A DNA stretch of 64,000 bases, from the NCBI RefSeq assembly GCF_003610775.1, contig NZ_RAQO01000007.1:62305-126304 (forward strand), in the 5' to 3' direction. Made by a program: the position numbers and the translations under genes. The stretch comes from Alginatibacterium sediminis. GTDB lineage: Bacteria; Pseudomonadota; Gammaproteobacteria; Enterobacterales; Celerinatantimonadaceae. Shown in pieces: positions 1 through 8,051 of this stretch (positions within the stretch are counted from its first letter, which is position 1; the number at the start of each line of letters is the position of its first letter). The notes under the pieces are model-generated. The model saw nothing but the letters and a program-made list of their open reading frames with translations, did not search any database and was not told where the DNA came from.

Positions 1-1
1 T

Positions 2-1255
2 GGGGAACCACTAACACTTTTAGCCACAAGCTTAGACTTTGCCAACGGTCGTAACCAGCCCACGGAGCAGTCCTTTACGCTTCAATCACAAAGCAAGTTG
101 CAAGAAAGCGACAAAAACTGCATTGATAAAAGCGCTGTTGAAAAGCGCTTCAAAAGCTTTAACAACGCCCATTTTCAACTCACAAACCTTGATCTAAAGG
201 ATTTGCCCGAGGGACTCAGCTTAGCCTTTAGTCAACTGACCAACTTAAAAAACGAGCTACATTCACTACTTAATGCAAATACGCCGCTTCAAGCCGAAGT
301 TAAACTTCCTAAGCTGGTTCGCCACCCTAAGCCAAGCGATCGCGACACCAATAGTGCCCAAGAAAAAACCAAAGCCAAACTCTCGATTTTGATTTGCGAT
401 GAAACCGACATCGATCTCAACACGCTTACCGATGCCGATATTTACTTTAAGCTCCCAGATGCTTATAAGCGTGGTTGTACCAAATACGTCGGTTTTCTTA
501 AGCAAAACCCTCGACTTATCCCTTGGTTTCCAGCGGTATTGATTGGCAAAGACTTCGATGTTGCGCTTACTATTTTGGAGCAAGTGAAGCCCAAACTAAT
601 TGTCACCAATAACACCGGTATCGCGCATCGCGCCTTTGAACTTGGCATCGCTTGGATTGCGGGTCCGTTTTTGAACACCACCAACTCGTATGCTTTGTTG
701 GCTTTAAAAGAAGCTTTTGATTGTGCGGGCGCATTTATCTCCAATGAGATTAACTATTTACAAATGCGCGCTATTGCACGGCCTGAAAACTTCAAATTGT
801 TCTATAGCGTGTATCACCCCATTTTGCTAATGACTAGTCGCCAGTGTTTTTTCCAGCAGAGTGTCGGTTGCGACAAACCACGTATTGATAATGGCTGCAT
901 GTTGTCATGCGATAAATCAACCAGCATAACCAACCTTAAAGGCATGTCCTTTGCTATTGATAAGCAAAAAGCGGGCTACCCTAGTATTTACAACAACGAT
1001 CAATTCTTGAATATGGAGATCATTAACCAGTTATCTGAGTTGTATGACGGCTTTATGATTGATTTGACCAACATTGGAGCTGGAGACAAAGTCACACCGG
1101 ATAAAGCTCAGCTGATTCGACAATTTGAGTTGCTGCTCCAATCAGATACAGACGCGGGCGACGCTAAGCTTTCAGATACTCAGCAAGCACTTCAACATAG
1201 CATCAGCGCTATGGTTACCGATGCAACCAATGACCAATACCATAAGGGTTTGTAA
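2..1255 (+). CDS. rlhA: U32 family protein, RlhA-like, 3' part (5' end outside window)
   Basis: The frame is open from base 2 with no stop, so the TTG at 98 is probably internal and this is the C-terminal part of a longer protein. RlhA (E. coli YdcP, about 650 residues) is needed for hydroxylation of 23S rRNA C2501. The first third looks like the DUF3656 linker. The rest resembles the second U32 half, with a TSRQCFFQQ...GC motif, a CMLSC pair and a late FMIDL segment. The cysteines fit the iron-sulfur ligands expected in U32 proteins. Family assignment is firm. The choice of RlhA over other U32 members rests on the DUF3656-like segment and on TrhP, UbiU and UbiV being encoded elsewhere in the window. 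Confidence 0.75.
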   Translation, partial: GEPLTLLATSLDFANGRNQPTEQSFTLQSQSKLQESDKNCIDKSAVEKRFKSFNNAHFQLTNLDLKDLPEGLSLAFSQLTNLKNELHSLLNANTPLQAEVKLPKLVRHPKPSDRDTNSAQEKTKAKLSILICDETDIDLNTLTDADIYFKLPDAYKRGCTKYVGFLKQNPRLIPWFPAVLIGKDFDVALTILEQVKPKLIVTNNTGIAHRAFELGIAWIAGPFLNTTNSYALLALKEAFDCAGAFISNEINYLQMRAIARPENFKLFYSVYHPILLMTSRQCFFQQSVGCDKPRIDNGCMLSCDKSTSITNLKGMSFAIDKQKAGYPSIYNNDQFLNMEIINQLSELYDGFMIDLTNIGAGDKVTPDKAQLIRQFELLLQSDTDAGDAKLSDTQQALQHSISAMVTDATNDQYHKGL

Positions 1256-1286
1256 GCCTAACTAAGTACAATTTTGGCAACCTTTT

Positions 1287-1311
1287 AAGCGCAGTAATTT
1301 ACTGCGCTTTT
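1287..1311 (+). terminator. Rho-independent terminator after the RlhA-like gene
   Basis: Stem AAGCGCAGTAA / TTACTGCGCTT followed by TTTA, starting 32 bp after the stop codon. The arms leave almost no loop, so the real loop probably opens to AATTT. Confidence 0.75.
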
Positions 1312-1472
1312 ATTAAGGACTTATACCATTGCTATTGATTTGTTGATCTTTATTAGTTGTATAAAGAATTGCGAAGGCCAAGGAAAAAATCGCAGTTATT
1401 CGTTGACCTAATGACACCACCTTTGACGCTGATATAGATGATTGTCGTTGGCTAGGCTGACGAAATAAGGTA

Positions 1473-2102
1473 TTAACTGCCATGCGCTTGCCACACGCAC
1501 TCAGCTAAGGTCATATCGGAAAAGCATGCTTCAAATGAGCTTTGCGAAGGACTACAAGCGTAAACACCAAAGCTTACCGCTCGCTTAGTTGCTAAGGGTG
1601 GATTAGCTTTTCCCATCTCAGCGGTGGTCTTACCTAAACGATGCAAATGGAAAACTCGCATTTGCTTAAATACGATGCCATCTAAAGAAGACTCAACTAG
1701 AAAGTCCGGCCCTCTGCGGCTTAAGCGATACCAGATAGAGCGTGGTAGCGCGATATCAACAGTTGCCCAATCTGAATAGCCCAAGTTAGTGACAACACTA
1801 CCGAGGCGCGAGTAGCGTTGATTTTCAAACTCAATTGATGCTTTAAACCAATTTTCGCTGTCTAAATAGATAATCAGTCCACATTGGTCAAACTGAGACT
1901 GATAGTCAAAGCTAACCTTGGCCGTGAAGGTAAAATTTCGGTTCGAATCCAGCAGCAATGCTGGCGCATTGTCATTTTTGAAACCATAGTAAGAACGTTG
2001 CCAGAAATCAGTACCGGGGTCAGTGGTGATGGTTACCGATTCATCAGTCACTTGGTGGCGCTTTGGCTCAAAAATCCAACGTGCTTTAGTAAAATCTAAC
2101 AT
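1473..2102 (-). CDS. DUF1349 domain protein (concanavalin-like fold)
   Basis: A 209-residue protein matching the DUF1349 family, a beta-sandwich of the concanavalin A/glucanase type with no established reaction. Recognisable features are the early W-x-R-x-Y-Y-G block, the segment with QCGLIIYLDSENWFKASIEF in the middle, and the late SFGVYACSP followed by an aromatic core. No signal peptide or membrane segment is visible, so it is probably cytoplasmic. An AAAGGAC sequence lies about 10 bases before the ATG. It stands alone, pointing away from the LysE gene across a gap of 110 bp. A carbohydrate-binding role would be a guess from the fold only. Confidence 0.75.
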   Translation of the reverse strand: MLDFTKARWIFEPKRHQVTDESVTITTDPGTDFWQRSYYGFKNDNAPALLLDSNRNFTFTAKVSFDYQSQFDQCGLIIYLDSENWFKASIEFENQRYSRLGSVVTNLGYSDWATVDIALPRSIWYRLSRRGPDFLVESSLDGIVFKQMRVFHLHRLGKTTAEMGKANPPLATKRAVSFGVYACSPSQSSFEACFSDMTLAECVWQAHGS

Positions 2103-2212
2103 CTGAAATTACGTCCTTTGATAGCGTTCAAAGCAATAATTATAGGTGTGCAAGACTATCGACGTCTTCGATCAAATCAAAGTGTGGGCAACAATATAAC
2201 GATTGCTGACAT

Positions 2213-2851
2213 TTAAGCTTGCGCATTCTTCAACTGCAATAAGCCGACACCCATACCGACAAATAAGCCACCGGTTAGACGATGAAACCATTTCAGACCA
2301 GCTTGGCTTAAGAAAGCTTTTTTGGAATATTTGGCCAGGTTTCCATAACTGAATAAGACCAAAAATGAAATACACATAAATAGACTTGTCATGATAAAAA
2401 ACTGTGGAATAAGCGCAGCTTCTAGGTTTAGAAATTGAGGGAATATAGCGACAAAGAACAATATTGGTTTTGGATTAGTTGCCGCCAATAAAAAACCTTC
2501 ATAAAAGTAAGAAAAAGGCTTTCTTAGCTTGGAGTTATCGCCATGGGGGTTTGTAAGGCTTATGTTTTTTGATGAGCGAAACTGTTTAAACCCTAAGAAA
2601 ATTAAATACGCTGCACCAACAAGCTTCACTATCAAGAACAATAAAGACGATGCCAAAATCAGGGAGCCCAAGCCAATAATGGAAACAAAGGACAAGAAGA
2701 ACAAACCTAGAATATTGCCCAAAGAAGACAAAACCACCGATTTGGTATCGCTACTCATACCATTAGACATTGCTAAAAATACAGCGGGACCAGGGCTAAC
2801 AACATAAAAGAAAGAAACAACGGTGTATAGCGCTGCGGTATTGTAATCCAT
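2213..2851 (-). CDS. LysE/RhtB family amino-acid exporter
   Basis: A 212-residue integral membrane protein of the LysE/RhtB type, which exports amino acids or homoserine lactone-like compounds across the inner membrane by proton exchange. The N-terminus has the family signature SPGPAVFLAMSNG right after the first helix. Five to six hydrophobic segments follow at about residues 1-25, 38-65, 70-90, 115-140, 145-170 and 185-205, with the usual AATNPKPILFF motif near residue 120. The length is typical. Substrate cannot be read from the sequence, and no neighbour points to one. Confidence 0.88.
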   Translation of the reverse strand: MDYNTAALYTVVSFFYVVSPGPAVFLAMSNGMSSDTKSVVLSSLGNILGLFFLSFVSIIGLGSLILASSLLFLIVKLVGAAYLIFLGFKQFRSSKNISLTNPHGDNSKLRKPFSYFYEGFLLAATNPKPILFFVAIFPQFLNLEAALIPQFFIMTSLFMCISFLVLFSYGNLAKYSKKAFLSQAGLKWFHRLTGGLFVGMGVGLLQLKNAQA

Positions 2852-3039
2852 GTTTTCAATATCCTTATTTCAACATACGATTTACAGTTTATCCGATATC
2901 ACAAAAAAGTCTTATTTCGGATATCGCTGACAGTATAAAGGGCTATCAAGCTATAACAATAACGCTTCTTCACGTCAGATAAGTCAGCGCAAATAGACAA
3001 CATTCAATCGTCTACTTACGCTAAATTGCATAGGCTTGT

Positions 3040-4200
3040 TTACAAATACTTAATCCAAGCTTGCGTACTCGCACGTTTATAGCGCTCAAAGGCTTTGGTA
3101 GGTTTATACAGGGCAAGGGTTAACAGCCCACTGATAAGCCACAATTGCCAGACCTCATCGACACCAAAGTAAACGCCTTTGTTCGGTCCCCAAATGCTAT
3201 AACAAATCGAATAAGCGATGAGTAAAAAGTACAGATGCACAATGTAGACAAACATAGGGGCGCCGCCATAGACCGACAGAATTTTGTTAGCTTTGGTCTC
3301 ATAGCGCTCTAAGATCAGTAAGCCTAAGAACATCCCACCTAAGGTAAGCAGTGAAAAGTTCAAGCTGGGCGGGTATTTGGTTAAGTTGAAAAAGGACATT
3401 AGCGTTTGCGGTAAGCTTGCATAATGTTGCCACAAAGATGGCTCACCATAGAAATTATTACTACGTAGCAAAACAAACAGCGCTAAACTGCCAAGGCCTA
3501 GAGCTAATAGTGCCCGCTGCCGCGTTGAAGCAGCCATTGTTTGTGCATATAAAGGCCCAGCTGCGTAGCCTAATAGGATGATGCCAATCCAAGGTAGGAC
3601 GGGATAACTAGCGCGGATGTTAAGTAAGTCGGACTCAAGTAACATGCCGCGGTCATGGAGAATTGTCCATACTGGATAAAACCAATGGCCCATTTCAAAA
3701 CTAATTGGTGACAGCAAATTGTGTCCTGCGACAATAACTCCACCTACGCTTAGCAATAGCCACCTTGGCCAGCTAACACAGCATGCAAGCGCTAGCATCG
3801 ATAAACCAATGGCCCAAATCACTTGCAGGTATAGAGTTTCGTAGTGCCCCATCCAAGAGAAATTGATAACAACTATTTCTAGAAAAACCAGAAATACACC
3901 ACGCTTCAACAAAAAGCCACGGGTTGCCGATAGATCATGATCTCTAGATTGGGCAAACAGCCAAGCCGATAATCCCGTTAAGAAGACGAAGGTTGGCGCA
4001 CAGAAGTGAGCAAGTAAGCGTCCAAAAAACAGGCCTTCGGTGGTAGTTTCTATAACCATGGGGTCAGCTAAAGGAACGTGCAGAAAGACGCGCTCTCGAA
4101 CATGGTCAAGTAGCATGATGATAATAACGATACCGCGCATAGCGTCGATACTATTAATTCGTTTTCTAATCGTTTCAGATGTCATATTAAGCACTAACAT
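3040..4200 (-). CDS. DUF1624 multipass membrane protein, acyltransferase-like
   Basis: A 386-residue polytopic membrane protein. After a short N-terminus it has RINSIDAMRGIVIIIMLLDH, the hallmark of the DUF1624/heparan-alpha-glucosaminide acetyltransferase-like family (compare acyltransferase 3 proteins: D-x-x-R-G, then a histidine). About ten hydrophobic helices follow, with a conserved-looking FCAPTFVFLTG helix near residue 95. Members are thought to move acyl groups across the membrane; the acceptor is unknown here. The ATG at 4200 has no clear ribosome site; the second ATG at 4185 (MTSETIRKR) is equally plausible. It is monocistronic. Confidence 0.75.
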   Translation of the reverse strand: MLVLNMTSETIRKRINSIDAMRGIVIIIMLLDHVRERVFLHVPLADPMVIETTTEGLFFGRLLAHFCAPTFVFLTGLSAWLFAQSRDHDLSATRGFLLKRGVFLVFLEIVVINFSWMGHYETLYLQVIWAIGLSMLALACCVSWPRWLLLSVGGVIVAGHNLLSPISFEMGHWFYPVWTILHDRGMLLESDLLNIRASYPVLPWIGIILLGYAAGPLYAQTMAASTRQRALLALGLGSLALFVLLRSNNFYGEPSLWQHYASLPQTLMSFFNLTKYPPSLNFSLLTLGGMFLGLLILERYETKANKILSVYGGAPMFVYIVHLYFLLIAYSICYSIWGPNKGVYFGVDEVWQLWLISGLLTLALYKPTKAFERYKRASTQAWIKYL

Positions 4201-4332
4201 TAAAATTCAGCAATACCTGAAGTTTAACCCACCTCGACACAGCAAGTAACACTAAATTCCAAATTTTTTTAAAAAATAGAACAAAACAGATCGTTATAAC
4301 TAATAAGCAATCATATATAAGAACAAAAAACC

Positions 4333-4367
4333 AAAAAAAGCCCATGTGGATCGATTCACATGGGCTT
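4333..4367 (-). terminator. Rho-independent terminator of the CMD-like gene
   Basis: Read on the minus strand: AAGCCCATGTG, 8-base loop, CACATGGGCTT, then a run of seven T. The stem ends 28 bases beyond the stop codon of the carboxymuconolactone-decarboxylase-like gene. Confidence 0.9.
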
Positions 4368-4394
4368 GCAGGCGGAGTTAGCAGTTAACGAGAG

Positions 4395-4943
4395 TTATTT
4401 ACTCCAAGCAAACTTCTCAAAAACGCTATCTACAGGTGTTCTTGCAATATGATTAGTGTAGTTACTCATTACTTTTTGTGCCAGTCCAAGTACGATTTCC
4501 AGCATCTGTTGCTGAGTATATCCGGCTTCAAAAAACGCGCTAGTTTGAGCATCACTCAGGTTACCTCGACCACGGGTCATTGCCAAAGTGGTGTCATGCA
4601 ATACTTGCAGTTTTGTGCTTGGCATAGCTGTACTACTGCGCAATGCTTCTGTAAGTAGCGGATCGACGTTCATCATATTGGCAATGCCGGTGTGAGCGGG
4701 TACGCAATACCCACACTCGTGCTCTACGTTAATCGTTTGCCATACCACCGTTAACTCTTCAGCGTTAAAAGATGACTCGCTGAATAGTTTATGCAGTACT
4801 TGGTAGCCTTCAAATAGCCCTGGCGCTTCAGCCATCACTGCGTGCAATCCTGGTAAGAATCCATTGGCTTTTATAGAGCCCTCAACAAGTGCTTTACTTG
4901 CTTGCGGCGCAGATTCTAGGGTATGGGTTTTAAACTGGCTCAT
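4395..4943 (-). CDS. Carboxymuconolactone decarboxylase / AhpD-like protein
   Basis: A 182-residue all-alpha protein of the CMD/AhpD superfamily. The active-site block EHECGYCVPAHTG (C77, C80, H84) has the CxxC-x3-H arrangement of peroxidase-type AhpD proteins, so a thiol-dependent peroxidase or redox role is more likely than decarboxylation. I chose the ATG at 4943 because TAGGAATAAAAAA precedes it; an ATG 18 bases earlier has no ribosome site. A strong promoter with palindromic operators lies upstream, shared with the divergent TetR gene. By analogy with many TetR/redox pairs it is probably induced by an electrophile or oxidant, but the inducer cannot be seen. Confidence 0.85.
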   Translation of the reverse strand: MSQFKTHTLESAPQASKALVEGSIKANGFLPGLHAVMAEAPGLFEGYQVLHKLFSESSFNAEELTVVWQTINVEHECGYCVPAHTGIANMMNVDPLLTEALRSSTAMPSTKLQVLHDTTLAMTRGRGNLSDAQTSAFFEAGYTQQQMLEIVLGLAQKVMSNYTNHIARTPVDSVFEKFAWSK

Positions 4944-5024
4944 TTTTTTATTCCTATTCATTCATCAATGGCATTTCGTGGCTAAGACTGGCAGCTAGTT
5001 GTTTTGCCAACTTGGTATGGCGGT

Positions 5025-5080
5025 ACTATAACCAAGCATGAACGATCGTTCAAGAATTATTTTGAGCGATCGTTCAAAAT
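5025..5080 (-). promoter_or_regulatory. Promoter of the CMD-like gene with two TetR-type operators
   Basis: On the minus strand TTGAAC (5053-5048), 17 bases and TATAGT (5030-5025) form a near-consensus sigma70 promoter. The perfect 14-bp palindrome TGAACGATCGTTCA (5039-5052) covers the -35 and part of the spacer. A second copy with one mismatch pair, TGAGCGATCGTTCA (5063-5076), lies just upstream in a longer palindromic block (5059-5080). The centres are 24 bp apart, so two repressor dimers would sit on similar faces of the helix. Confidence 0.8.
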
Positions 5081-5151
5081 AACTGCCGGACCGAACGTCA
5101 AGCGGCTCAATAACTGATGAACTGGACTTAAATGCGCAGTCATACTAAAAT

Positions 5152-5165
5152 TGAACAATCGTTCA
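5152..5165. promoter_or_regulatory. Third TetR-type operator, before the tetR start
   Basis: TGAACAATCGTTCA, the same palindrome with one changed base, ends 24 bases before the GTG start of the TetR gene. It is therefore suited to autoregulation, by blocking the tetR promoter or ribosome loading. Confidence 0.75.
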
Positions 5166-5188
5166 GAATATAACTGTGGACAGCATCC

Positions 5189-5776
5189 GTGAGTAACAAT
5201 GCAAAATTTGACCGTGAATGGGTCGTTGATAAAGCCACGCAGCTTTACTGGGAAAAAGGCTTCCATGCCACCTCAATGCGCAACTTACAAGATGTCATTG
5301 ATATGCGCCCTGGCAGCATATATGCAGCCTTTGGTAGCAAAGAAGGTTTGTTCAAAGAAACCTTAGTGCGCTATACCCAACAAGGTATCGATAAACTACA
5401 GTCCTGCCGCAAGCAAACCAGCAGCCCGTTGAGCGCGCTTAAGCTATTTATGCGCCAGGTTGTGATTGAAGCGCAAACACAATCTCCTAATGGCATGTGT
5501 ATGCTGGTAAAAACAGTCTCAGAACTTACCGATGAACAACCCGAGTTGTTACAAGCTGCAAAAGATGCACTAAAAACAATGGAAGCTGAGTTTGAGGCGG
5601 TTATTGTTGAAGCCCAAACTATCGGGGAAGTTGCAAACCACAAAAATGCCAAAGCCTTAGCTCGACATATTCAAGTACAGATCACAGGCTTGCGTTCTTA
5701 TGCGCGCACTACCGATGGCGATGCCCCGCTTGCACAAATGATAGATGAGGTATTCGAACACCACCCCTTTGTCTAA
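5189..5776 (+). CDS. TetR/AcrR family transcriptional regulator
   Basis: A 195-residue one-domain regulator. The N-terminal helix-turn-helix covers about residues 8-55 (ATQLYWEKGFHATSMRNLQ, then GSIYAAFGSKEGLF), typical of TetR repressors. The C-terminal half is helical and should bind a ligand and dimerise; LMRQVVIEAQ resembles the YcdC/AcrR-type C-terminal domain. The start is GTG, with no better in-frame start downstream. Divergent from the CMD-like gene and flanked by three copies of one palindrome, it is most likely the repressor of both genes. Confidence 0.9.
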   Translation: MSNNAKFDREWVVDKATQLYWEKGFHATSMRNLQDVIDMRPGSIYAAFGSKEGLFKETLVRYTQQGIDKLQSCRKQTSSPLSALKLFMRQVVIEAQTQSPNGMCMLVKTVSELTDEQPELLQAAKDALKTMEAEFEAVIVEAQTIGEVANHKNAKALARHIQVQITGLRSYARTTDGDAPLAQMIDEVFEHHPFV

Positions 5777-6046
5777 ATTAGCCCGCTTTACTCGGCTTTT
5801 ATAGGGGGTGATTTGATACTGATACTAAATAAACAATCTGGCTCTAAGTCCAAATGGATTAGCCATAAACACTTATAGAGTCATAGGATAATAGGGAAAC
5901 CAAAATTTGAACTGTTGCCTTTCTTACGTTAGGCCTGTAACAAACTTTTGCAATCAAACAAACGAGAGCTAGTAGTAACAACGCGAACAGCCAATTGTAT
6001 TCCTAACACCCCCAATAAGAGTATGAGATAGAAGATTGCAGTTGTA

Positions 6047-6132
6047 ATACCAATCCCATTATATTTAGTTATTTTGACCTGTTTGGTGTTTTAGTCAAAC
6101 AATAGTGATCAAAAAATTACTGTGATTGGTAT
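6047..6132. repeat. MITE-like inverted repeat in a 420-bp gene-free stretch
   Basis: Between the tetR stop (5776) and the hlyD-like gene (6197) there is no credible gene. The recognisable structure is a perfect terminal repeat ATACCAATC (6047-6055) / GATTGGTAT (6124-6132) enclosing an AT-rich core. Short intergenic repeats ending in this motif are, to my knowledge, common in Shewanella, Colwellia and Alteromonas relatives. No second complete copy is visible here, only an unpaired GATTGGTAT near 60479. Confidence 0.45.
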
Positions 6133-6196
6133 AAATCTTGAAGATCGACGCAACTAGATACCCCTAACATAAAGAAGTACCTAGCCTAGTTAATAA

Positions 6197-7186
6197 TTAC
6201 ATAGCGTTCAGGTAGGACTTATAGCTGTGTAGACGCACTGCTGCTGCGCCAATGACGTCAATAAATCCAAAAAATGCATGTGGCTTATTAGCTGCTATCC
6301 ATGCTGATCCGGTTGCCCCAATTGGAATAATTTTGCCTTCTGGCTCAATAATTTCAAGTATGACTGTGCGCCCATGGGTGCTGGTGTTAGACCCCACATG
6401 CTGACGTACGCTTTGTGGCCCCTGCATTGGCGATACTGAAGACTCACCTGTACCCGCGGTAAAGCTATGTACCCGAGCTCTAAATATTTCACCAGGATAA
6501 GCATCAACGTAAAACTCAGCAAACTGACCGGGCTCCACATAACGAAACGTCTGATCAGGGATCCGCATTTCTAGATACTTACGCGAGGTATCATATATAT
6601 GCATGTTACCCACTCGGCTGCCATTGGCGACATTAACAACAGCAATCTGACCATCATAAGGCGCGCGTATTGTCTTTCGCTCTTGCTCAAATTCAACGCG
6701 TTTATAGTCCGCAAGTAAAGACGCTAGCGAGGATTCAGAGATGCGTAGCTGAGATTTGAAGCTTTCAACATCGCGATTTTTAAAGATCTCCGGCGAGCGT
6801 TTAGCCCGTTGTAAATCACGCAACATTTGAGCAATGGATTCTTCTTGGGTAACGATTGCTGATTTGATTTTTTCAAGTTCAGCATTCGAGCTGGTATCTA
6901 CTAAGGTGTAGATAACATCTCCTTTCTTCACCACTTGGTTATGGTCAACATAGATTTGATCGATCTCTTCTCGCAATAGTGTTGATAACACTGAGTGGGG
7001 AGCTTTAATCGTTGATGAATAAGTTAAGTCAACCGGTGCCCACAGCCGTGATAGCACAACCAAAAAAACCAGAATAAATGCGCCACCGGAACAAATCCAA
7101 AAAGCACTTCTCATATTCCATTTAATCGCACCAGTTGAAACCAGTATCCACATCAGTAGTACATAGGGGATCATTACTTCTTTCAT
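6197..7186 (-). CDS. HlyD-type periplasmic adaptor, YibH/YiaV-like
   Basis: A 329-residue membrane fusion (adaptor) protein. Two hydrophobic segments (residues 4-21 and 27-49) open the protein, as in E. coli YibH/YiaV rather than the single anchor of classic HlyD. Two lipoyl half-motifs (about 64-99 and 172-195, with IRAPYDGQIAVV) flank a coiled-coil hairpin of about 100-170, followed by beta-barrel domains. Such proteins bridge inner-membrane pumps to the outer membrane. GGAGGC precedes the ATG, and the start overlaps the stop of the upstream membrane gene by 4 bp, so translation is coupled. No RND, MFS or ABC pump gene is adjacent, which is odd. Confidence 0.85.
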   Translation of the reverse strand: MKEVMIPYVLLMWILVSTGAIKWNMRSAFWICSGGAFILVFLVVLSRLWAPVDLTYSSTIKAPHSVLSTLLREEIDQIYVDHNQVVKKGDVIYTLVDTSSNAELEKIKSAIVTQEESIAQMLRDLQRAKRSPEIFKNRDVESFKSQLRISESSLASLLADYKRVEFEQERKTIRAPYDGQIAVVNVANGSRVGNMHIYDTSRKYLEMRIPDQTFRYVEPGQFAEFYVDAYPGEIFRARVHSFTAGTGESSVSPMQGPQSVRQHVGSNTSTHGRTVILEIIEPEGKIIPIGATGSAWIAANKPHAFFGFIDVIGAAAVRLHSYKSYLNAM

Positions 7187-7698
7187 GATTTAGCCTCCGA
7201 GTTATCTGTCGTTTGCACAAGATCGTTTAGTTTGGTTGCTGATTCCAAACGACTGTTACGTATAACAGCGCTAATAGAAGCACCTATATGTTCCCAATTT
7301 GCAAAAGCAATCATAATCGCCAATACCCACCATGCTTTATGTAAAAACAGACCACAGAGTGACAAAGCAAAGACCAGTTGGATGTGTGAGCTTTTTTGTT
7401 TTTGTGCTTTGTGAACTGCTAGTTCATGGACTTCCCACAACAGGTAAACAACGAAGAGTACTAGAGCGATTGTCACAGAAAACAAATAGCCACTAAAGTA
7501 TTCAGAGTTAAAAATGAGCATCATTGTCTCATTCGGAGTGTTGGTGAACGATCCCATGTCGATATCTTTGGAGTTAATCGTTCCCATCGGCGCAAGTACA
7601 TATGCCCCAGCAAGCATGACCAACATAAAGCTGACAAATTTGAATATCACTTTAGATATTGTGAAAAGGACGCGCATAATGCTTTTTATGACGTTCAT
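7183..7698 (-). CDS. Inner-membrane protein of unknown function coupled to the HlyD-type gene
   Basis: A 171-residue protein with three hydrophobic segments at about residues 12-38, 62-87 and 103-130 and a polar tail. I do not recognise the family. Its position recalls the small DUF3302 membrane proteins (YiaW, YibI) encoded beside YiaV/YibH adaptors, and the WEVHELAVHKAQ loop followed by LHKAWWVLAIMIAF is loosely similar, but the sequence is longer and I would not assign it. A GAGGCAAG site precedes the ATG, and the last 4 bp overlap the adaptor start. It is probably the membrane partner of that adaptor. Confidence 0.7.
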   Translation of the reverse strand: MNVIKSIMRVLFTISKVIFKFVSFMLVMLAGAYVLAPMGTINSKDIDMGSFTNTPNETMMLIFNSEYFSGYLFSVTIALVLFVVYLLWEVHELAVHKAQKQKSSHIQLVFALSLCGLFLHKAWWVLAIMIAFANWEHIGASISAVIRNSRLESATKLNDLVQTTDNSEAKS

Positions 7699-7743
7699 AA
7701 TCTTGCCTCAATTAAAAAAAAGATAGCAAAGCTAAGGCTTGTC

Positions 7744-7995
7744 TCAGCTTGCTTTACTGTGAACTAATGCGTGTTTATCGCTACTGTGAGCATGCTCTGG
7801 TTGTTCTAATTCGCCTGCAAATATCTGATAGATATCTATTTGTTTTAAGCTTTGCTTACTAGAGCCTTTAGACACGTCAATTAATTCATCTTCGTTATGG
7901 ATGTGAGGAATGCTCATTGAGACATCACCCCCACACGCCATTAAATCGAATGACAAACTTAGACATAAATAGGCCAATGACTGGTATTTACTCAT
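7744..7995 (-). CDS. Small putative lipoprotein
   Basis: An 83-residue protein with a short N-terminal hydrophobic stretch ending in LMAC, a lipobox that would give a mature lipoprotein starting at the cysteine near residue 21. The mature part is acidic and histidine-rich, without a recognised domain. AAAGAGAA lies upstream of the ATG. It sits 56 bp after the alkylsulfatase stop and 45 bp before the membrane-protein gene, on the same strand, so it is probably part of that operon. That it is a real gene is inferred from the signal, the ribosome site and the tight packing. Confidence 0.55.
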   Translation of the reverse strand: MSKYQSLAYLCLSLSFDLMACGGDVSMSIPHIHNEDELIDVSKGSSKQSLKQIDIYQIFAGELEQPEHAHSSDKHALVHSKAS

Positions 7996-8051
7996 CGATT
8001 TATTCTCTTTAGCACAAACCCCAGCGTTGCTGCGGTTTGCATAGTTTGTAG

